From: Roseovarius spongiae
GTDB lineage: Bacteria > Pseudomonadota > Alphaproteobacteria > Rhodobacterales > Rhodobacteraceae
Direction of reading: 5' to 3'
NCBI RefSeq assembly: GCF_003651245.1
Contig: NZ_RAPE01000001.1
Coordinates: 496,001-560,000 of the forward strand
DNA: 64,000 nucleotides
Made by a program: the position numbers and the translations under genes. Position 1 is the first letter of the stretch, and every line of letters starts with the position of its first letter. Below, in pieces: positions 44,810 to 53,340 of the stretch. The notes below the pieces were generated by a model, which did not search any database, was not told where the DNA came from, and saw only the letters and a list, made by a program, of their open reading frames with translations.

Positions 44810-45520
44810 ATGATTGAGCCATTGGTATTCCTGCCCGGCATGATGTGCGACGCGCGGGTGTTCGGCCCGCAACTGACCGCGTTCAGCCCGATGCGGGCGG
44901 TGACGGCGGCCCCGATCACCCAGGGCGACCGGGTCGAGGAGATCGCGTCGAACCTGCTTGACGTGCTGCCGCCCCGCTTCGCGCTGGCGGGGCTCGCACT
45001 GGGCGGAATCGTCGCGATGGAGGTGCTGCGCCGCGCGCCCGACCGGGTCAGCCGGATCGCGCTGATGAACGCCAATCCGCTGGCCGAGACGCCGCAATCT
45101 TCCGCCGATCTCGAACCGCTCATCATCAAGGCGCGCGCCGGCAACCTCGATCAACTGGCGCCTGGCGTCCTGCGGCCGGAATGGCTGGCGCCGGGACCGG
45201 GCCGCGCGGAGGTGATGGCGCTGGTGCGGGACATGGCCGGGCATCTTGGCGCGCCCGCGATCGTGCGGCAGTTGCGCGCCATGCAGCGGCGGCGCGATTA
45301 CCAGGCGATCCTGCGCCGTTGCAAGACGCCTGCGCTGGTGCTGTGCGGCGACCATGACGGGCTGACCCCGATCAAGCGGAACAAGTTCATGGCCGATCTT
45401 ATTCCCTATGCCGAACTGGCGGTGATCGAGGGCGCCGGCCACCTGCCGACGCTGGAACGCCCGGAGGAGACCACGCAAGCCCTGATGGAATGGATCAAAC
45501 AGCCGCTGGTCCTGCAGTAG
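44810..45520 (+). CDS. Alpha/beta hydrolase-fold protein lacking the nucleophilic serine
   Basis: 236-residue alpha/beta-hydrolase-fold protein. The oxyanion part VFLPGMMCD and the elbow AGLALGGIVAM are intact in shape, but the nucleophile position holds Ala63 (codon GCA at 44996-44998) where family members have Ser (GLSLGG). The acid (LCGDHDGLTP) and histidine (GAGHLPTLERP) are retained. It may therefore be a binding or regulatory pseudo-enzyme. AGAGG precedes ATG 44810. It closes the operon that starts at 42930 and ends 19 bases from the convergent phaZ. Confidence 0.82.
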   Translation: MIEPLVFLPGMMCDARVFGPQLTAFSPMRAVTAAPITQGDRVEEIASNLLDVLPPRFALAGLALGGIVAMEVLRRAPDRVSRIALMNANPLAETPQSSADLEPLIIKARAGNLDQLAPGVLRPEWLAPGPGRAEVMALVRDMAGHLGAPAIVRQLRAMQRRRDYQAILRRCKTPALVLCGDHDGLTPIKRNKFMADLIPYAELAVIEGAGHLPTLERPEETTQALMEWIKQPLVLQ

Positions 45521-45539
45521 CCAGGACCGCGCCGCGCCT

Positions 45540-46856
45540 TCAGACCGGCGTGGCCTTGCTTTGCGGCGCGCGGTTGGGGGCGTTGCGGTTCGCCGGTTTC
45601 GTGCTGGGCGGCGCTTTGCGCCCGGTCCCGTCGTGGGCGTCGATGAAGTCGAGCACGAGGGGCCGGATATTGTTGCGCCAGCTTCGGCCGGCGAAGATGC
45701 CGTAATGGCCGGCCTCGGGTTCCAGGTGGCTGGCTTTCTTTTCGTCCGGCAGTCCGGTGCACAGATCGAGCGCGGCGACGCATTGGCCGGGCGCGGAAAT
45801 GTCGTCCTTGCCGCCCTCGACCGTCATCACGGCGACGTTGGTGATCTTGCCCATGTCGACCTTGCGGCCCTGCACGGTGAATTCGTTCCGGGCGATCTCC
45901 AACCCCTTGAAGATGCGTTCGACCGTCGAGAGGTAGAATTCCGCTGTCATGTCCATGACCGCGAGATATTCGTCATAGAACCGGTTGTGGCGGTCGTGGT
46001 CGCTGTCGTTGCCCATGGCGACGTTGGCGATCTGATCGCTGAACGCCTGGGCGTGCTTTTCGCCGTTCATCGAGATGAACGACGCCAACTGCATCAGGCC
46101 CGGATAGACCATGCGTCCGACGCCCGGATACTTGAAGCCGACGCGCTGCACCATCGTCTGCTCGAGCAGGCCCATCGTCATGCGGCGGCCGAAATCCGTA
46201 ACCTCGGTCGGGGCGGCGTCCGGGTCCACCGGCCCCCCGATCAGGGTAAGCGAGCGCGGCTGCGCCTCGGGCTCGTCCTCGGCCAGAAGGGCGGTAGCGG
46301 CAAGGGCGAGCGGCACCGGCTGGCAGACGGCGATGACATGGGTGTCCGGCCCCAGCGCGCGCATGAATTCAGCAAGGTAGAGCGTGTAATCCTCGACGTC
46401 GAACTTGCCTTCGCTGACGGGGATGTCGCGGGCGTTGTGCCAATCGGTGATGAACACCTCGCAATTCACAAGCAGGCTCTTGACGGTTGAGCGCAGCAGC
46501 GTGGCGTAATGTCCGGACATCGGCGCGATCAGCAGCACGCGCCGCTTCATCGGCTTGCGCCCCGGCACGGCGAACTGGATCAGGTTGCCGAACGGCTTTT
46601 CGACGATGGTTTCTATGCCGACCAGGTGATCCTTGCCATCCTCGCAGGTATAGGTGCGAATGCCCCAGTCGGGTTTCGTCACCATTCGGGCGAAAGTCCG
46701 CTCGGTCACCTCGCCCCAGGCGGCCAGCATCTGGAAGGCGGGGTTTGGCGTCATGCTGAATATCGGATAGGATGCAAAGGACAGGGCGGTCGCCCCGAGC
46801 CATTGGTTCGCGTTACGGAGGGTTTCCATCATATCGTATGTGGCCATGTAGCGCAT
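45540..46856 (-). CDS. phaZ: Intracellular poly(3-hydroxybutyrate) depolymerase
   Basis: 438-residue intracellular PHB depolymerase of the PhaZ1 type. The nucleophile is a Cys in a lipase-box-like context (VIAVCQPVPLAL), as in Ralstonia PhaZa1, not the GxSxG of secreted depolymerases. Family segments RRVLLIAPMSGHYATLLRST, FITDWHNARDIP and EPEAGHYGIFAGRSWR are visible. No signal peptide. AAAGGAG stands 7 bases before the ATG. It is divergent from phaC with a 104-base gap that contains a PhaR box. The C-terminal tail is Pro/Lys-rich and not conserved. Confidence 0.95.
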   Translation of the reverse strand: MRYMATYDMMETLRNANQWLGATALSFASYPIFSMTPNPAFQMLAAWGEVTERTFARMVTKPDWGIRTYTCEDGKDHLVGIETIVEKPFGNLIQFAVPGRKPMKRRVLLIAPMSGHYATLLRSTVKSLLVNCEVFITDWHNARDIPVSEGKFDVEDYTLYLAEFMRALGPDTHVIAVCQPVPLALAATALLAEDEPEAQPRSLTLIGGPVDPDAAPTEVTDFGRRMTMGLLEQTMVQRVGFKYPGVGRMVYPGLMQLASFISMNGEKHAQAFSDQIANVAMGNDSDHDRHNRFYDEYLAVMDMTAEFYLSTVERIFKGLEIARNEFTVQGRKVDMGKITNVAVMTVEGGKDDISAPGQCVAALDLCTGLPDEKKASHLEPEAGHYGIFAGRSWRNNIRPLVLDFIDAHDGTGRKAPPSTKPANRNAPNRAPQSKATPV

Positions 46857-46926
46857 GATCGTCTCCTTTGGGCATGAGCGCCCGGTTCGCGTGTCGCCCG
46901 GCCCCTCCCGACATGGCGATGCAATG

Positions 46927-46937
46927 CTGCGTAGCAG
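46927..46937. promoter_or_regulatory. PhaR-binding box in the phaZ-phaC gap
   Basis: CTGC-GTA-GCAG matches the CTGCN3GCAG element bound by the PhaR repressor in Paracoccus. It lies 24 bases before the phaC ATG, where bound PhaR could block transcription of phaC and possibly phaZ. Confidence 0.65.
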
Positions 46938-46960
46938 AAACTTAAGGCGGAAATATTAAG

Positions 46961-48769
46961 ATGGCAACGCAAGAGGACGAAAATAGCGAGAGTCTCGCCC
47001 GGATGAACGCGAATCTCGAGCGGGTCGAAGAACTGTCGCAGCGCCTGATACAGGCGCTTTCCGCGCGCAATCCCGCGAACCCGTCGCTCAGCGGGCCGGG
47101 GCAGGATCTCTTTGCCAAGGCGGCGATGTCCTACTGGACCGAAGCGCTGGAAAACCCCGGCAGGCTTTACGAGAACCAGCTGGAATTCTGGGGGAAATCC
47201 GTGCGCCACTTCATAGAGGCGCAGCAGATGATGCTCAAGGGAGCGGAGGCTGAGGAGGCCGTCGCCCCGGAATCGCGCAAGGACAAGCGGTTCACCAACC
47301 CGCTATGGGACGCCAACCCCTATTTCCGCTATATCAGGCAGCAATATGAACTGAATGCGAAGGCCATCGAGCAGGCGGTCGCGGAGATCGACGACCTCGA
47401 CCCCAAGGAAAAGCGGCGGCTGGCCTATTTCTCGCAGCAGATCATCGACATGATGTCACCGACGAATTTCCTCGGCACCAACCCGGACGCGCTCGAACGG
47501 GCGGTCGAAACCGAGGGCGAGTCGCTGGTGCGCGGGCTCGAGAACCTCGTCGCCGATCTCGAGGCGAACGAGGGCGAACTGGTGGTGCGCCTGGCCGATG
47601 AAAAAGCCTTCAGGCTGGGCGAGAACATCGCGACCGCCCCCGGCGAGGTGGTCTATCGCAACGACCTGATGGAGCTGATCCAGTATGCGCCCGCCACCGA
47701 GGAGGTCCACACCACCCCGCTGGTCATCTTTCCGCCCTGGATCAATAAGTTCTACATCCTCGACCTTAAAGAGCAGAACAGCCTGATCCGGTGGATCACC
47801 GAACAGGGCTATACCCTGTTCGTCGCCTCCTGGGTCAATCCTGATGCATCCTATGCCGATATCGGGATGGACGACTACGTCGATCGGGGCTTTCTCACCG
47901 CCATCCGCGAGGCGCGCGCGATCACCGGGGTCAAACAGGTCAACACCGTGGGCTATTGCATTGCCGGAACCACGCTGCACATGACGCTCGCCCTGATGGC
48001 GAAACGCGGTGACGCGTCGGTGAAATCCGCCACCTTTTTCACCGCGCTCACCGATTTCTCGGAGCAGGGGGAATTCACCCCGTTCCTGCAGGACGATTTC
48101 ATCGACGGGATCGAGGAAGAGGTGAAGGCGCAGGGCGTGCTGCGCTCTTTCATCCTGGGGCGGACCATGTCGTTTCTGCGCTCGAACGACCTGATCTACC
48201 AGCCGGCCATCCGCAGCTACATGATGGGCGACTCTCCGCCTGCCTTCGATCTGCTCTACTGGAACGGCGACGGGTCGAACCTGCCGGGGCGGATGGCGGT
48301 GGAGTATCTGCGCAACCTGTGCCAGCGCAACGCCTTCGTGACGGATGGCGTCGACGTGCTGGGCGAAAGGGTGCACATCTCGGACGTGAAGGTTCCGCTG
48401 ATGTCGGTGACCTGCCAGACCGATCACATCGCGCCGTGGAAGGACTGCTACCGCGGGTTCCAAATGACCGGCAGCAAGGACCGCACCTTCATCGTCTCCG
48501 AGTCGGGTCATATCGCGGGGATCGTCAACCCGCCAAGCAAGAAGAAATACGGCCACTTCACCAATGACGATCTGGATGGACCCGCCGACGCCTGGCTGGC
48601 GGGCGCAAAGCGCCACGACGGAAGCTGGTGGCCCCGCTGGGAGGCCTGGCTGCGCAAGCGCTCCGGCAAGAAGACCAAGGCGCGCGAACCCGGTGATTCG
48701 GACCATCCGCCGCTCGTTCCGGCCCCCGGGACCTATGTCCGGCGCAAGGCCGGTGGCGGTATTGGCTAG
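46961..48769 (+). CDS. phaC: Class I poly(R)-hydroxyalkanoate synthase
   Basis: 602-residue polymerase that builds polyhydroxybutyrate from (R)-3-hydroxybutyryl-CoA on storage granules. The lipase-like box GYCIAG contains the catalytic Cys333; the Asp is in TDHIAPWKDCYRG and the His in SESGHIAGIVNPP. The N-terminal PhaC_N domain includes KRFTNPLWDANPYFRYIRQQY. AAGGCGG precedes the ATG, and a PhaR box lies just upstream. Length is typical of class I enzymes that work without PhaE or PhaR subunits. Confidence 0.97.
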   Translation: MATQEDENSESLARMNANLERVEELSQRLIQALSARNPANPSLSGPGQDLFAKAAMSYWTEALENPGRLYENQLEFWGKSVRHFIEAQQMMLKGAEAEEAVAPESRKDKRFTNPLWDANPYFRYIRQQYELNAKAIEQAVAEIDDLDPKEKRRLAYFSQQIIDMMSPTNFLGTNPDALERAVETEGESLVRGLENLVADLEANEGELVVRLADEKAFRLGENIATAPGEVVYRNDLMELIQYAPATEEVHTTPLVIFPPWINKFYILDLKEQNSLIRWITEQGYTLFVASWVNPDASYADIGMDDYVDRGFLTAIREARAITGVKQVNTVGYCIAGTTLHMTLALMAKRGDASVKSATFFTALTDFSEQGEFTPFLQDDFIDGIEEEVKAQGVLRSFILGRTMSFLRSNDLIYQPAIRSYMMGDSPPAFDLLYWNGDGSNLPGRMAVEYLRNLCQRNAFVTDGVDVLGERVHISDVKVPLMSVTCQTDHIAPWKDCYRGFQMTGSKDRTFIVSESGHIAGIVNPPSKKKYGHFTNDDLDGPADAWLAGAKRHDGSWWPRWEAWLRKRSGKKTKAREPGDSDHPPLVPAPGTYVRRKAGGGIG

Positions 48770-48797
48770 ACATATCAGGGTTTTGGAAATTCTTTTG

Positions 48798-48808
48798 CTG
48801 CAGCGCAG
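48798..48808. promoter_or_regulatory. PhaR-binding box 1 upstream of phaP
   Basis: CTGC-AGC-GCAG lies 26 bases upstream of a second box and about 90 bases before the phaP ATG. Both match CTGCN3GCAG, the PhaR target. Confidence 0.7.
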
Positions 48809-48823
48809 AAAAGCCTTGAAATG

Positions 48824-48834
48824 CTGCGGCGCAG
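48824..48834. promoter_or_regulatory. PhaR-binding box 2 upstream of phaP
   Basis: CTGC-GGC-GCAG sits inside the larger palindrome ATGCTGC-GGC-GCAGCAT. The 26-base centre-to-centre spacing to box 1 puts both on roughly the same helix face, fitting cooperative PhaR binding. Confidence 0.7.
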
Positions 48835-48898
48835 CATGCATATTCCTTGCAGACGCAGAAAGCGGGATCCTCCCGCCAGCGAAAGAAAGGAATTTGAG

Positions 48899-49342
48899 AT
48901 GGCCAAGCAACAAGACTTCACCACCGCGATGAAAGACTTCATGGGCGCATTCCCCGTCGACACCAAGGCGATGGAAGACGCATTCAAGAACCAGGCCGCC
49001 CTCAGCGAGAAACTGTCGGGCGTCGCCCTCGACGCCGCCGAGAAATCGGCCGAGATCTCCAGCAAATGGACCAAGTCCACGCTGGCGAAAATGTCGGAAA
49101 TGTCGAAAGCCAAGGCAGAGCCGGCGGACTACGCCAAGGCGATGACCGATTTCGCATCGGCCAACGCCGAAGTCGCCGCCGAGAACATGGCAGCCTTCGC
49201 CGAAGTCGCCAAGAAAGTGCAGATGGAAACCGTCGAACTGATGATGTCCGCAGGCCGCGACATTCAGGCTGACGCGACCAACGCCGTCAAGAAAGCCACC
49301 GACGACATGACCGCCGCAGCCAAGAAGGCCGGCGCGAAGTAA
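48899..49342 (+). CDS. phaP: Phasin (PHA granule-associated protein)
   Basis: 147-residue helical, Ala/Lys-rich protein that coats polyhydroxybutyrate granules. It starts with MAKQQDFTTAMKDFMGAFPV and carries the Phasin_2-type amphipathic helices (KLSGVALDAAEKSAEISSKW). It ends in KKATDDMTAAAKKAGAK. AAGGA precedes the ATG at 48899; an upstream in-frame extension would run into the PhaR boxes and was rejected. It is followed by a strong terminator and then by phaR. Confidence 0.93.
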   Translation: MAKQQDFTTAMKDFMGAFPVDTKAMEDAFKNQAALSEKLSGVALDAAEKSAEISSKWTKSTLAKMSEMSKAKAEPADYAKAMTDFASANAEVAAENMAAFAEVAKKVQMETVELMMSAGRDIQADATNAVKKATDDMTAAAKKAGAK

Positions 49343-49392
49343 ACCGTGAGGTCCCGCGCCGCGCTCCTCCCGGCGCTGGCGACGGATACGTG

Positions 49393-49429
49393 AAGGGCGG
49401 GCCGCGCAGGCGGCTCGCCCTTTCTTTTT
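49393..49429 (+). terminator. Intrinsic terminator of phaP
   Basis: Arms AAGGGCGGGCC (49393-49403) and GGCTCGCCCTT (49412-49422) form an eleven-pair stem with one mismatch and are followed by a run of T (TTTCTTTTT). It separates the abundant phasin transcript from phaR. Confidence 0.8.
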
Positions 49430-49485
49430 GCCGCGGTCGCGTCTAAGCTATGCTGCACCGCGCAAAAACCGGGAGGGATCCTGAC

Positions 49486-50058
49486 TTGGCCGACACCGAC
49501 AAACCCCTGCTGATCAAGCGGTACGCCAGTCGCAGGCTCTACAACACCGAGACCTCGGATTACGTCACGCTCGACGATATCTCGCAGTTCATCCGCGACG
49601 GGCGCGAAGTGCAGATCATCGACCTGAAATCGGGCGACGACCTCACCCGGCAATATCTGCTCCAGATCATCGCTGAACACGAAAGCCGGGGCGAGAACGT
49701 GCTGCCGATCAACGTACTCAACGATCTCGTGCGCAGCTACACCACCCAGGCCACCAGCGTCGTGCCCGAGTTCCTCGCCGCCAGCTTCGAAATGCTGCGC
49801 GACGGGCAATCCAAGGTGCTCGAGAACATGACGCGCGCCAGCCCGCTGGGCTCCATGCCCGGGATGGAGGCGATGCGCGCCCAGCAGGAGGCGTTCTTCA
49901 AGGCGATGACCGGCGGGCTCGGCGGCGCCGGGATGACCGGCGCCCCAAAGCCGACCGAGCGGGGCGCGAGCGGCAGGGACAGCGACGACGACAACCTCGA
50001 CGAGATCAAGGAACAGCTGGCCGAGCTTCAACGCAAGTTGTCGAAGCTCGGCAAGTAG
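49486..50058 (+). CDS. phaR: Polyhydroxyalkanoate synthesis repressor
   Basis: 190-residue DNA- and PHB-binding repressor of phasin and synthase genes. The N-terminal PHB_acc_N domain is seen in LIKRYASRRLYNTETSDYVT and FIRDGREVQIIDLKSGDDLT, followed by the accumulation-regulator repeat region and a Lys/Glu-rich tail. The start is probably the TTG at 49486, because GGGAGGG (49471-49477) stands eight bases upstream; an ATG at 49450 has no Shine-Dalgarno element and adds non-conserved residues. PhaR is released from its CTGCN3GCAG boxes when PHB granules form. Confidence 0.93.
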   Translation: MADTDKPLLIKRYASRRLYNTETSDYVTLDDISQFIRDGREVQIIDLKSGDDLTRQYLLQIIAEHESRGENVLPINVLNDLVRSYTTQATSVVPEFLAASFEMLRDGQSKVLENMTRASPLGSMPGMEAMRAQQEAFFKAMTGGLGGAGMTGAPKPTERGASGRDSDDDNLDEIKEQLAELQRKLSKLGK

Positions 50059-50073
50059 GCGGCGCGCGCGCCG

Positions 50074-51039
50074 ATGGTCGAGAGCCCGGGCCGCATCACC
50101 CTCTGGGGGATTGAGGTGTTCATGGCCGCCGCCGACGAACGCTCGATCTCCGCGGCCGCCCGCCGGCTCGGGGCGAGCCCCTCCACCGTCAGCCAGCAAC
50201 TCACCAACCTCGAAAGCGCGGTCGGCGCGACATTGCTCGACCGTAACGCGCGCCCCGTGCGCCTCACCCGCGCGGGCGAGATCATGCACCGCCGCGCGCA
50301 GGCCATCCTGAACGAGGCCGCGCAGGCGCGCGCCGAACTGGCGATGTCGGATCTGTCGATGCTCACCCGCTTCCGCCTCGGCATGATCGAGGATTTCGAG
50401 GCCGACGTGACGCCGCAACTGCTGACCCACATGGCGGATCGGTTGAAAAGCTGCCAGTTCCTGCTGGAAACCGGCGCGAGCCACACGCTGCACGACCTGC
50501 TGGACGCGCGCGCGCTCGACGTGATCGTCGCGGCCGAGATCGGCGGCGGCGCCGACTGGACCGAGGTGCACCCCCTAATGCGCGAGGGCTTTGTCGTGGC
50601 CGCGCCCCGTGGCGCGGTCGACCCCCGAAAAGACGTGCTGCGCCAACTGCGCCGCCTGCCGCTGGTGCAATACACCCAGCGGCACTACATGGGCCGGCTC
50701 ATCTCCTCGCATCTCTCTGGCCAGAATCTGACGCTGCCGCATCGGTTCGAACTTGACAGCTACCACGCCATACTCGCGCTTGTCGGGCAGGGCAGCGGCT
50801 GGACGATCCTCACGCCGCTTGCGCTGATGCGCGCGCGTCGCTTTGCCGACCAGATCGACGTGCTGCCGCTGCCCTTCGCCCCGCTCAGCCGGACCATCAG
50901 CCTGACCGCGCGCCGGGGCATCCTCGGCGACATGCCCGCTGAGGTGGCCGAAACGCTCAAGCCCATCCTGCAAGACAGCATCGTCAGCCCGGTGACCGAG
51001 CGTCACCCGTTCCTCGCCGGCGCGGTCAAGGTTCTCTGA
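50074..51039 (+). CDS. LysR-family transcriptional regulator
   Basis: 321-residue regulator with an N-terminal helix-turn-helix (GIEVFMAAADERSISAAARR, then PSTVSQQLTNLESAVG) and a LysR effector domain. It begins 15 bases after phaR and may be read from the same transcript. It is convergent with the fold-type IV aminotransferase, so no divergent target gene identifies its regulon. Effector unknown. Confidence 0.9.
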   Translation: MVESPGRITLWGIEVFMAAADERSISAAARRLGASPSTVSQQLTNLESAVGATLLDRNARPVRLTRAGEIMHRRAQAILNEAAQARAELAMSDLSMLTRFRLGMIEDFEADVTPQLLTHMADRLKSCQFLLETGASHTLHDLLDARALDVIVAAEIGGGADWTEVHPLMREGFVVAAPRGAVDPRKDVLRQLRRLPLVQYTQRHYMGRLISSHLSGQNLTLPHRFELDSYHAILALVGQGSGWTILTPLALMRARRFADQIDVLPLPFAPLSRTISLTARRGILGDMPAEVAETLKPILQDSIVSPVTERHPFLAGAVKVL

Positions 51040-51161
51040 CCCGCCCCGCGCTTTACCTCGTGAAAATACCCATTCATTACTGCGACGGACCGCCGGGATT
51101 CGCTCCGCCTGCCACGGGGCGCCGGTCAACCAATCAGCGCGCCGCCAGGCGCTCAACCGGG

Positions 51162-52067
51162 TCAGGCGCCGTAATTGATTTCCGTGCGGAACCGCGGCTC
51201 CGCCAGCCGTTCGAAATACCGCGCGCGCAGCTGCGACGCCACCGGCCCCGCCGAGCCGTTGGAAAACCGCCGCTCCCCGATCTGCGCCACCGGCACGATC
51301 CCGCCGCCAGAGGTGGACAGGAACACCTCGTCCGCCTCCAGCAGTTCGGCCAGCGGCAGCGCGCGCCGCTCGACCTGCAATCCCGCTTCCTCGCACATTT
51401 CCAGCGCGTTCCGCCGGGTGATCCCGTGCAGCACGCCCGCCTCCGGCGTCACCACGCGCTCGCCCGTCAGCGCGAAGACGTTGAAGCCCGGCCCCTCGGT
51501 CACGTTGCCCGCGCCGTCGGGAAGCAGCACCGTGTCGAAGCCCGCATCCTTCGCCGCGAACAACCCTTGGGTGAAGTCGCCCCAATGGTAGTTCTTGACG
51601 CGCGGATCCACGCTTTCGGGCGGAATGCGGCGGTGCGTCTCGTCCAGCCAGACCCGCGCGCCATTCGCCGCGATCTCGGGGGTGACGACGTGGATATATG
51701 GCACGCACCAGGCGTAGAAATGATTGGCGCAGTCGCGCGGGTCGCGGCTGTCGGGGATGGCGGGCACGCCGCGCGCGGCGACCATCGCGACATAAGCGTT
51801 TCGCAGGTCCGAGCGCGCGACCATCGCGTGCAGCGCCTCCATGATGTCGGCGCGGTTCATGCCGATCTCCATCCGCCATGCCGCAAGCGAGGCTTCGAAC
51901 CGGTCGAGGTAATCGCCAAGGCGAAAGAACGCCCCCTCCCAGACTGGCACCACGTCATAGGTCGCGTCCGAATGGGTCACCGCCCAGTCGGTCACGCCGA
52001 TCGTCGCCTCTTCGATCGGTTTGATGTCACCGCGAATCCACGCAGCCCCCTTGCTGAAATCCGCCAT
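51162..52067 (-). CDS. Class IV (fold-type IV) aminotransferase, (R)-amine transaminase-like
   Basis: 301-residue PLP enzyme of fold type IV, the group containing branched-chain, D-amino-acid and (R)-selective amine transaminases. The PLP lysine is in DPRVKNYHWGDF. N-terminal VTHSDATYDVVPVWEGAFF and NVTEGPGFNVFAL, GVLHGITRRNALEM and FLSTSGGGIVP fit the (R)-selective amine transaminase group (Aspergillus terreus type) better than a plain BCAT, by my reading from memory. The start at 52067 omits a 14-residue Arg-rich extension. It precedes no obvious partner on this strand; the upstream DegT gene ends 53 bases before it. Confidence 0.8.
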   Translation of the reverse strand: MADFSKGAAWIRGDIKPIEEATIGVTDWAVTHSDATYDVVPVWEGAFFRLGDYLDRFEASLAAWRMEIGMNRADIMEALHAMVARSDLRNAYVAMVAARGVPAIPDSRDPRDCANHFYAWCVPYIHVVTPEIAANGARVWLDETHRRIPPESVDPRVKNYHWGDFTQGLFAAKDAGFDTVLLPDGAGNVTEGPGFNVFALTGERVVTPEAGVLHGITRRNALEMCEEAGLQVERRALPLAELLEADEVFLSTSGGGIVPVAQIGERRFSNGSAGPVASQLRARYFERLAEPRFRTEINYGA

Positions 52068-52120
52068 GCCGCGCCCTCCTCGGCGCGACTGTGCCGCGCG
52101 CCGGGGCATGCCGCAAGTGG

Positions 52121-53338
52121 TCAGGTGCCGTAGCGCGCCGCCGGGCCGGTGACATCGGCCACCGCGCCGAGGATGGCCGAGGCGATCGCGTCCAGCTCCG
52201 CGCGCGTCAGCCGGGCGGGCAGGCGGGCGTCGCAGGCGGTCATCAGCATGGCGCGGGTCTTGGGCAGGTCCGGAATCTCTGGCAGGAACCGCCAGTTCCA
52301 GAAGGCGCGCGCGTTGTCCTGCGACAGCCCGAAGACCTGCACCTTGACGCCCCGCCCCGCGGCCGCATCGACAAAGGCGCGCGCCGCGTCCTCGTCCAAG
52401 CCCACGAGGTTGAACTGGATCGAATCCGGCGCGCGTTCCTCGGGGTCGAGGGGGGGCGGCACGCGCAGCCAGGGACTCGCATTCAAAAGCGCCGCCACGT
52501 AGTCATGATTCGCCCGCCCGTCGCGCACCCGGCGGGGCGCCTCGGGCAGTTGCGCGCGGATAATCGCCGCGCCCAGGTTGCCGAGCCGCAGGTTGTAGAG
52601 CGGCAGCCGGTTCTGCCAGCGCGCGAAGGCGGCGGCGAGGGCCGGGTCATCGCCGGCCATGTGCTTGGCCCAGTTGTGTTCGTAGGCGCCTGACATGATG
52701 ACGGCGCGCGCGACGAGCTCCGCGTCATCCGAGATCATGATCCCGCCTTCGCCCGCGTTCACCAGCTTGTAGGACTGGAACGAGAAGCACCCGACGCGCC
52801 CCAGCGTGCCGATGTTGCGCCCGCGCCAGCGGGTGCCCAGCGAATGCGCCGCATCCTCTATCACCGGCACGCCGTGCGCCTCCGCCAGCGCCATGATCGC
52901 ATCCATGTCCGAGGTATGCCCGCGCATGTGGCTGATGATGACCGCTTGAACGCCGGCGAGCCGGGCCTCGAAATCCTCCAGGTCGATGCGGTAGTTATCC
53001 CCGACCTCGCACAGCACCGGCACGCAGTCGGCATGCACGATGGCCGAAGGCACCGCCGCGAAGGTGAATGCCGGGATCAGCACCTTTGCGCCGCGCGGCA
53101 GGTCCAGCGCCTTCAGTGACAGGAATAGCGCGGCCGAGCAACTCGACACCGCGAGCGCGTAGCGGCTCCCGAGCATCGCGGCGAACTCGCGCTCGAGCAG
53201 CGCCACGGGCGAATCGGACGGCGCGGTGTAGCGGAACAAATCGCCCGATAACAGCAGCGCGTCGATCGCCGCGCGCGCGGCCTCGGGGATGGGTTCGGCG
53301 TCAAAGGTGTTGGGGGGTAGGGGGGTGCTGTCCGGCAT
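52121..53338 (-). CDS. DegT/DnrJ/EryC1/StrS-family aminotransferase
   Basis: 405-residue PLP aminotransferase of the sugar-aminotransferase (SMAT) family, fold type I. Seen: EREFAAMLGSRYALAVSSCSAAL, VIPAFTF-like LIPAFTFAAVPSAIV, VIEDAAHSLGTRWRG and the PLP lysine in FQSYKLVNAGEGG. Members transaminate keto-sugars or act in antibiotic and polysaccharide synthesis, but no other sugar genes are near, so the substrate is open. A 39-base imperfect palindrome lies directly before the start codon. It is divergent from gabT. Confidence 0.88.
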   Translation of the reverse strand: MPDSTPLPPNTFDAEPIPEAARAAIDALLLSGDLFRYTAPSDSPVALLEREFAAMLGSRYALAVSSCSAALFLSLKALDLPRGAKVLIPAFTFAAVPSAIVHADCVPVLCEVGDNYRIDLEDFEARLAGVQAVIISHMRGHTSDMDAIMALAEAHGVPVIEDAAHSLGTRWRGRNIGTLGRVGCFSFQSYKLVNAGEGGIMISDDAELVARAVIMSGAYEHNWAKHMAGDDPALAAAFARWQNRLPLYNLRLGNLGAAIIRAQLPEAPRRVRDGRANHDYVAALLNASPWLRVPPPLDPEERAPDSIQFNLVGLDEDAARAFVDAAAGRGVKVQVFGLSQDNARAFWNWRFLPEIPDLPKTRAMLMTACDARLPARLTRAELDAIASAILGAVADVTGPAARYGT

Positions 53339-53340
53339 GA

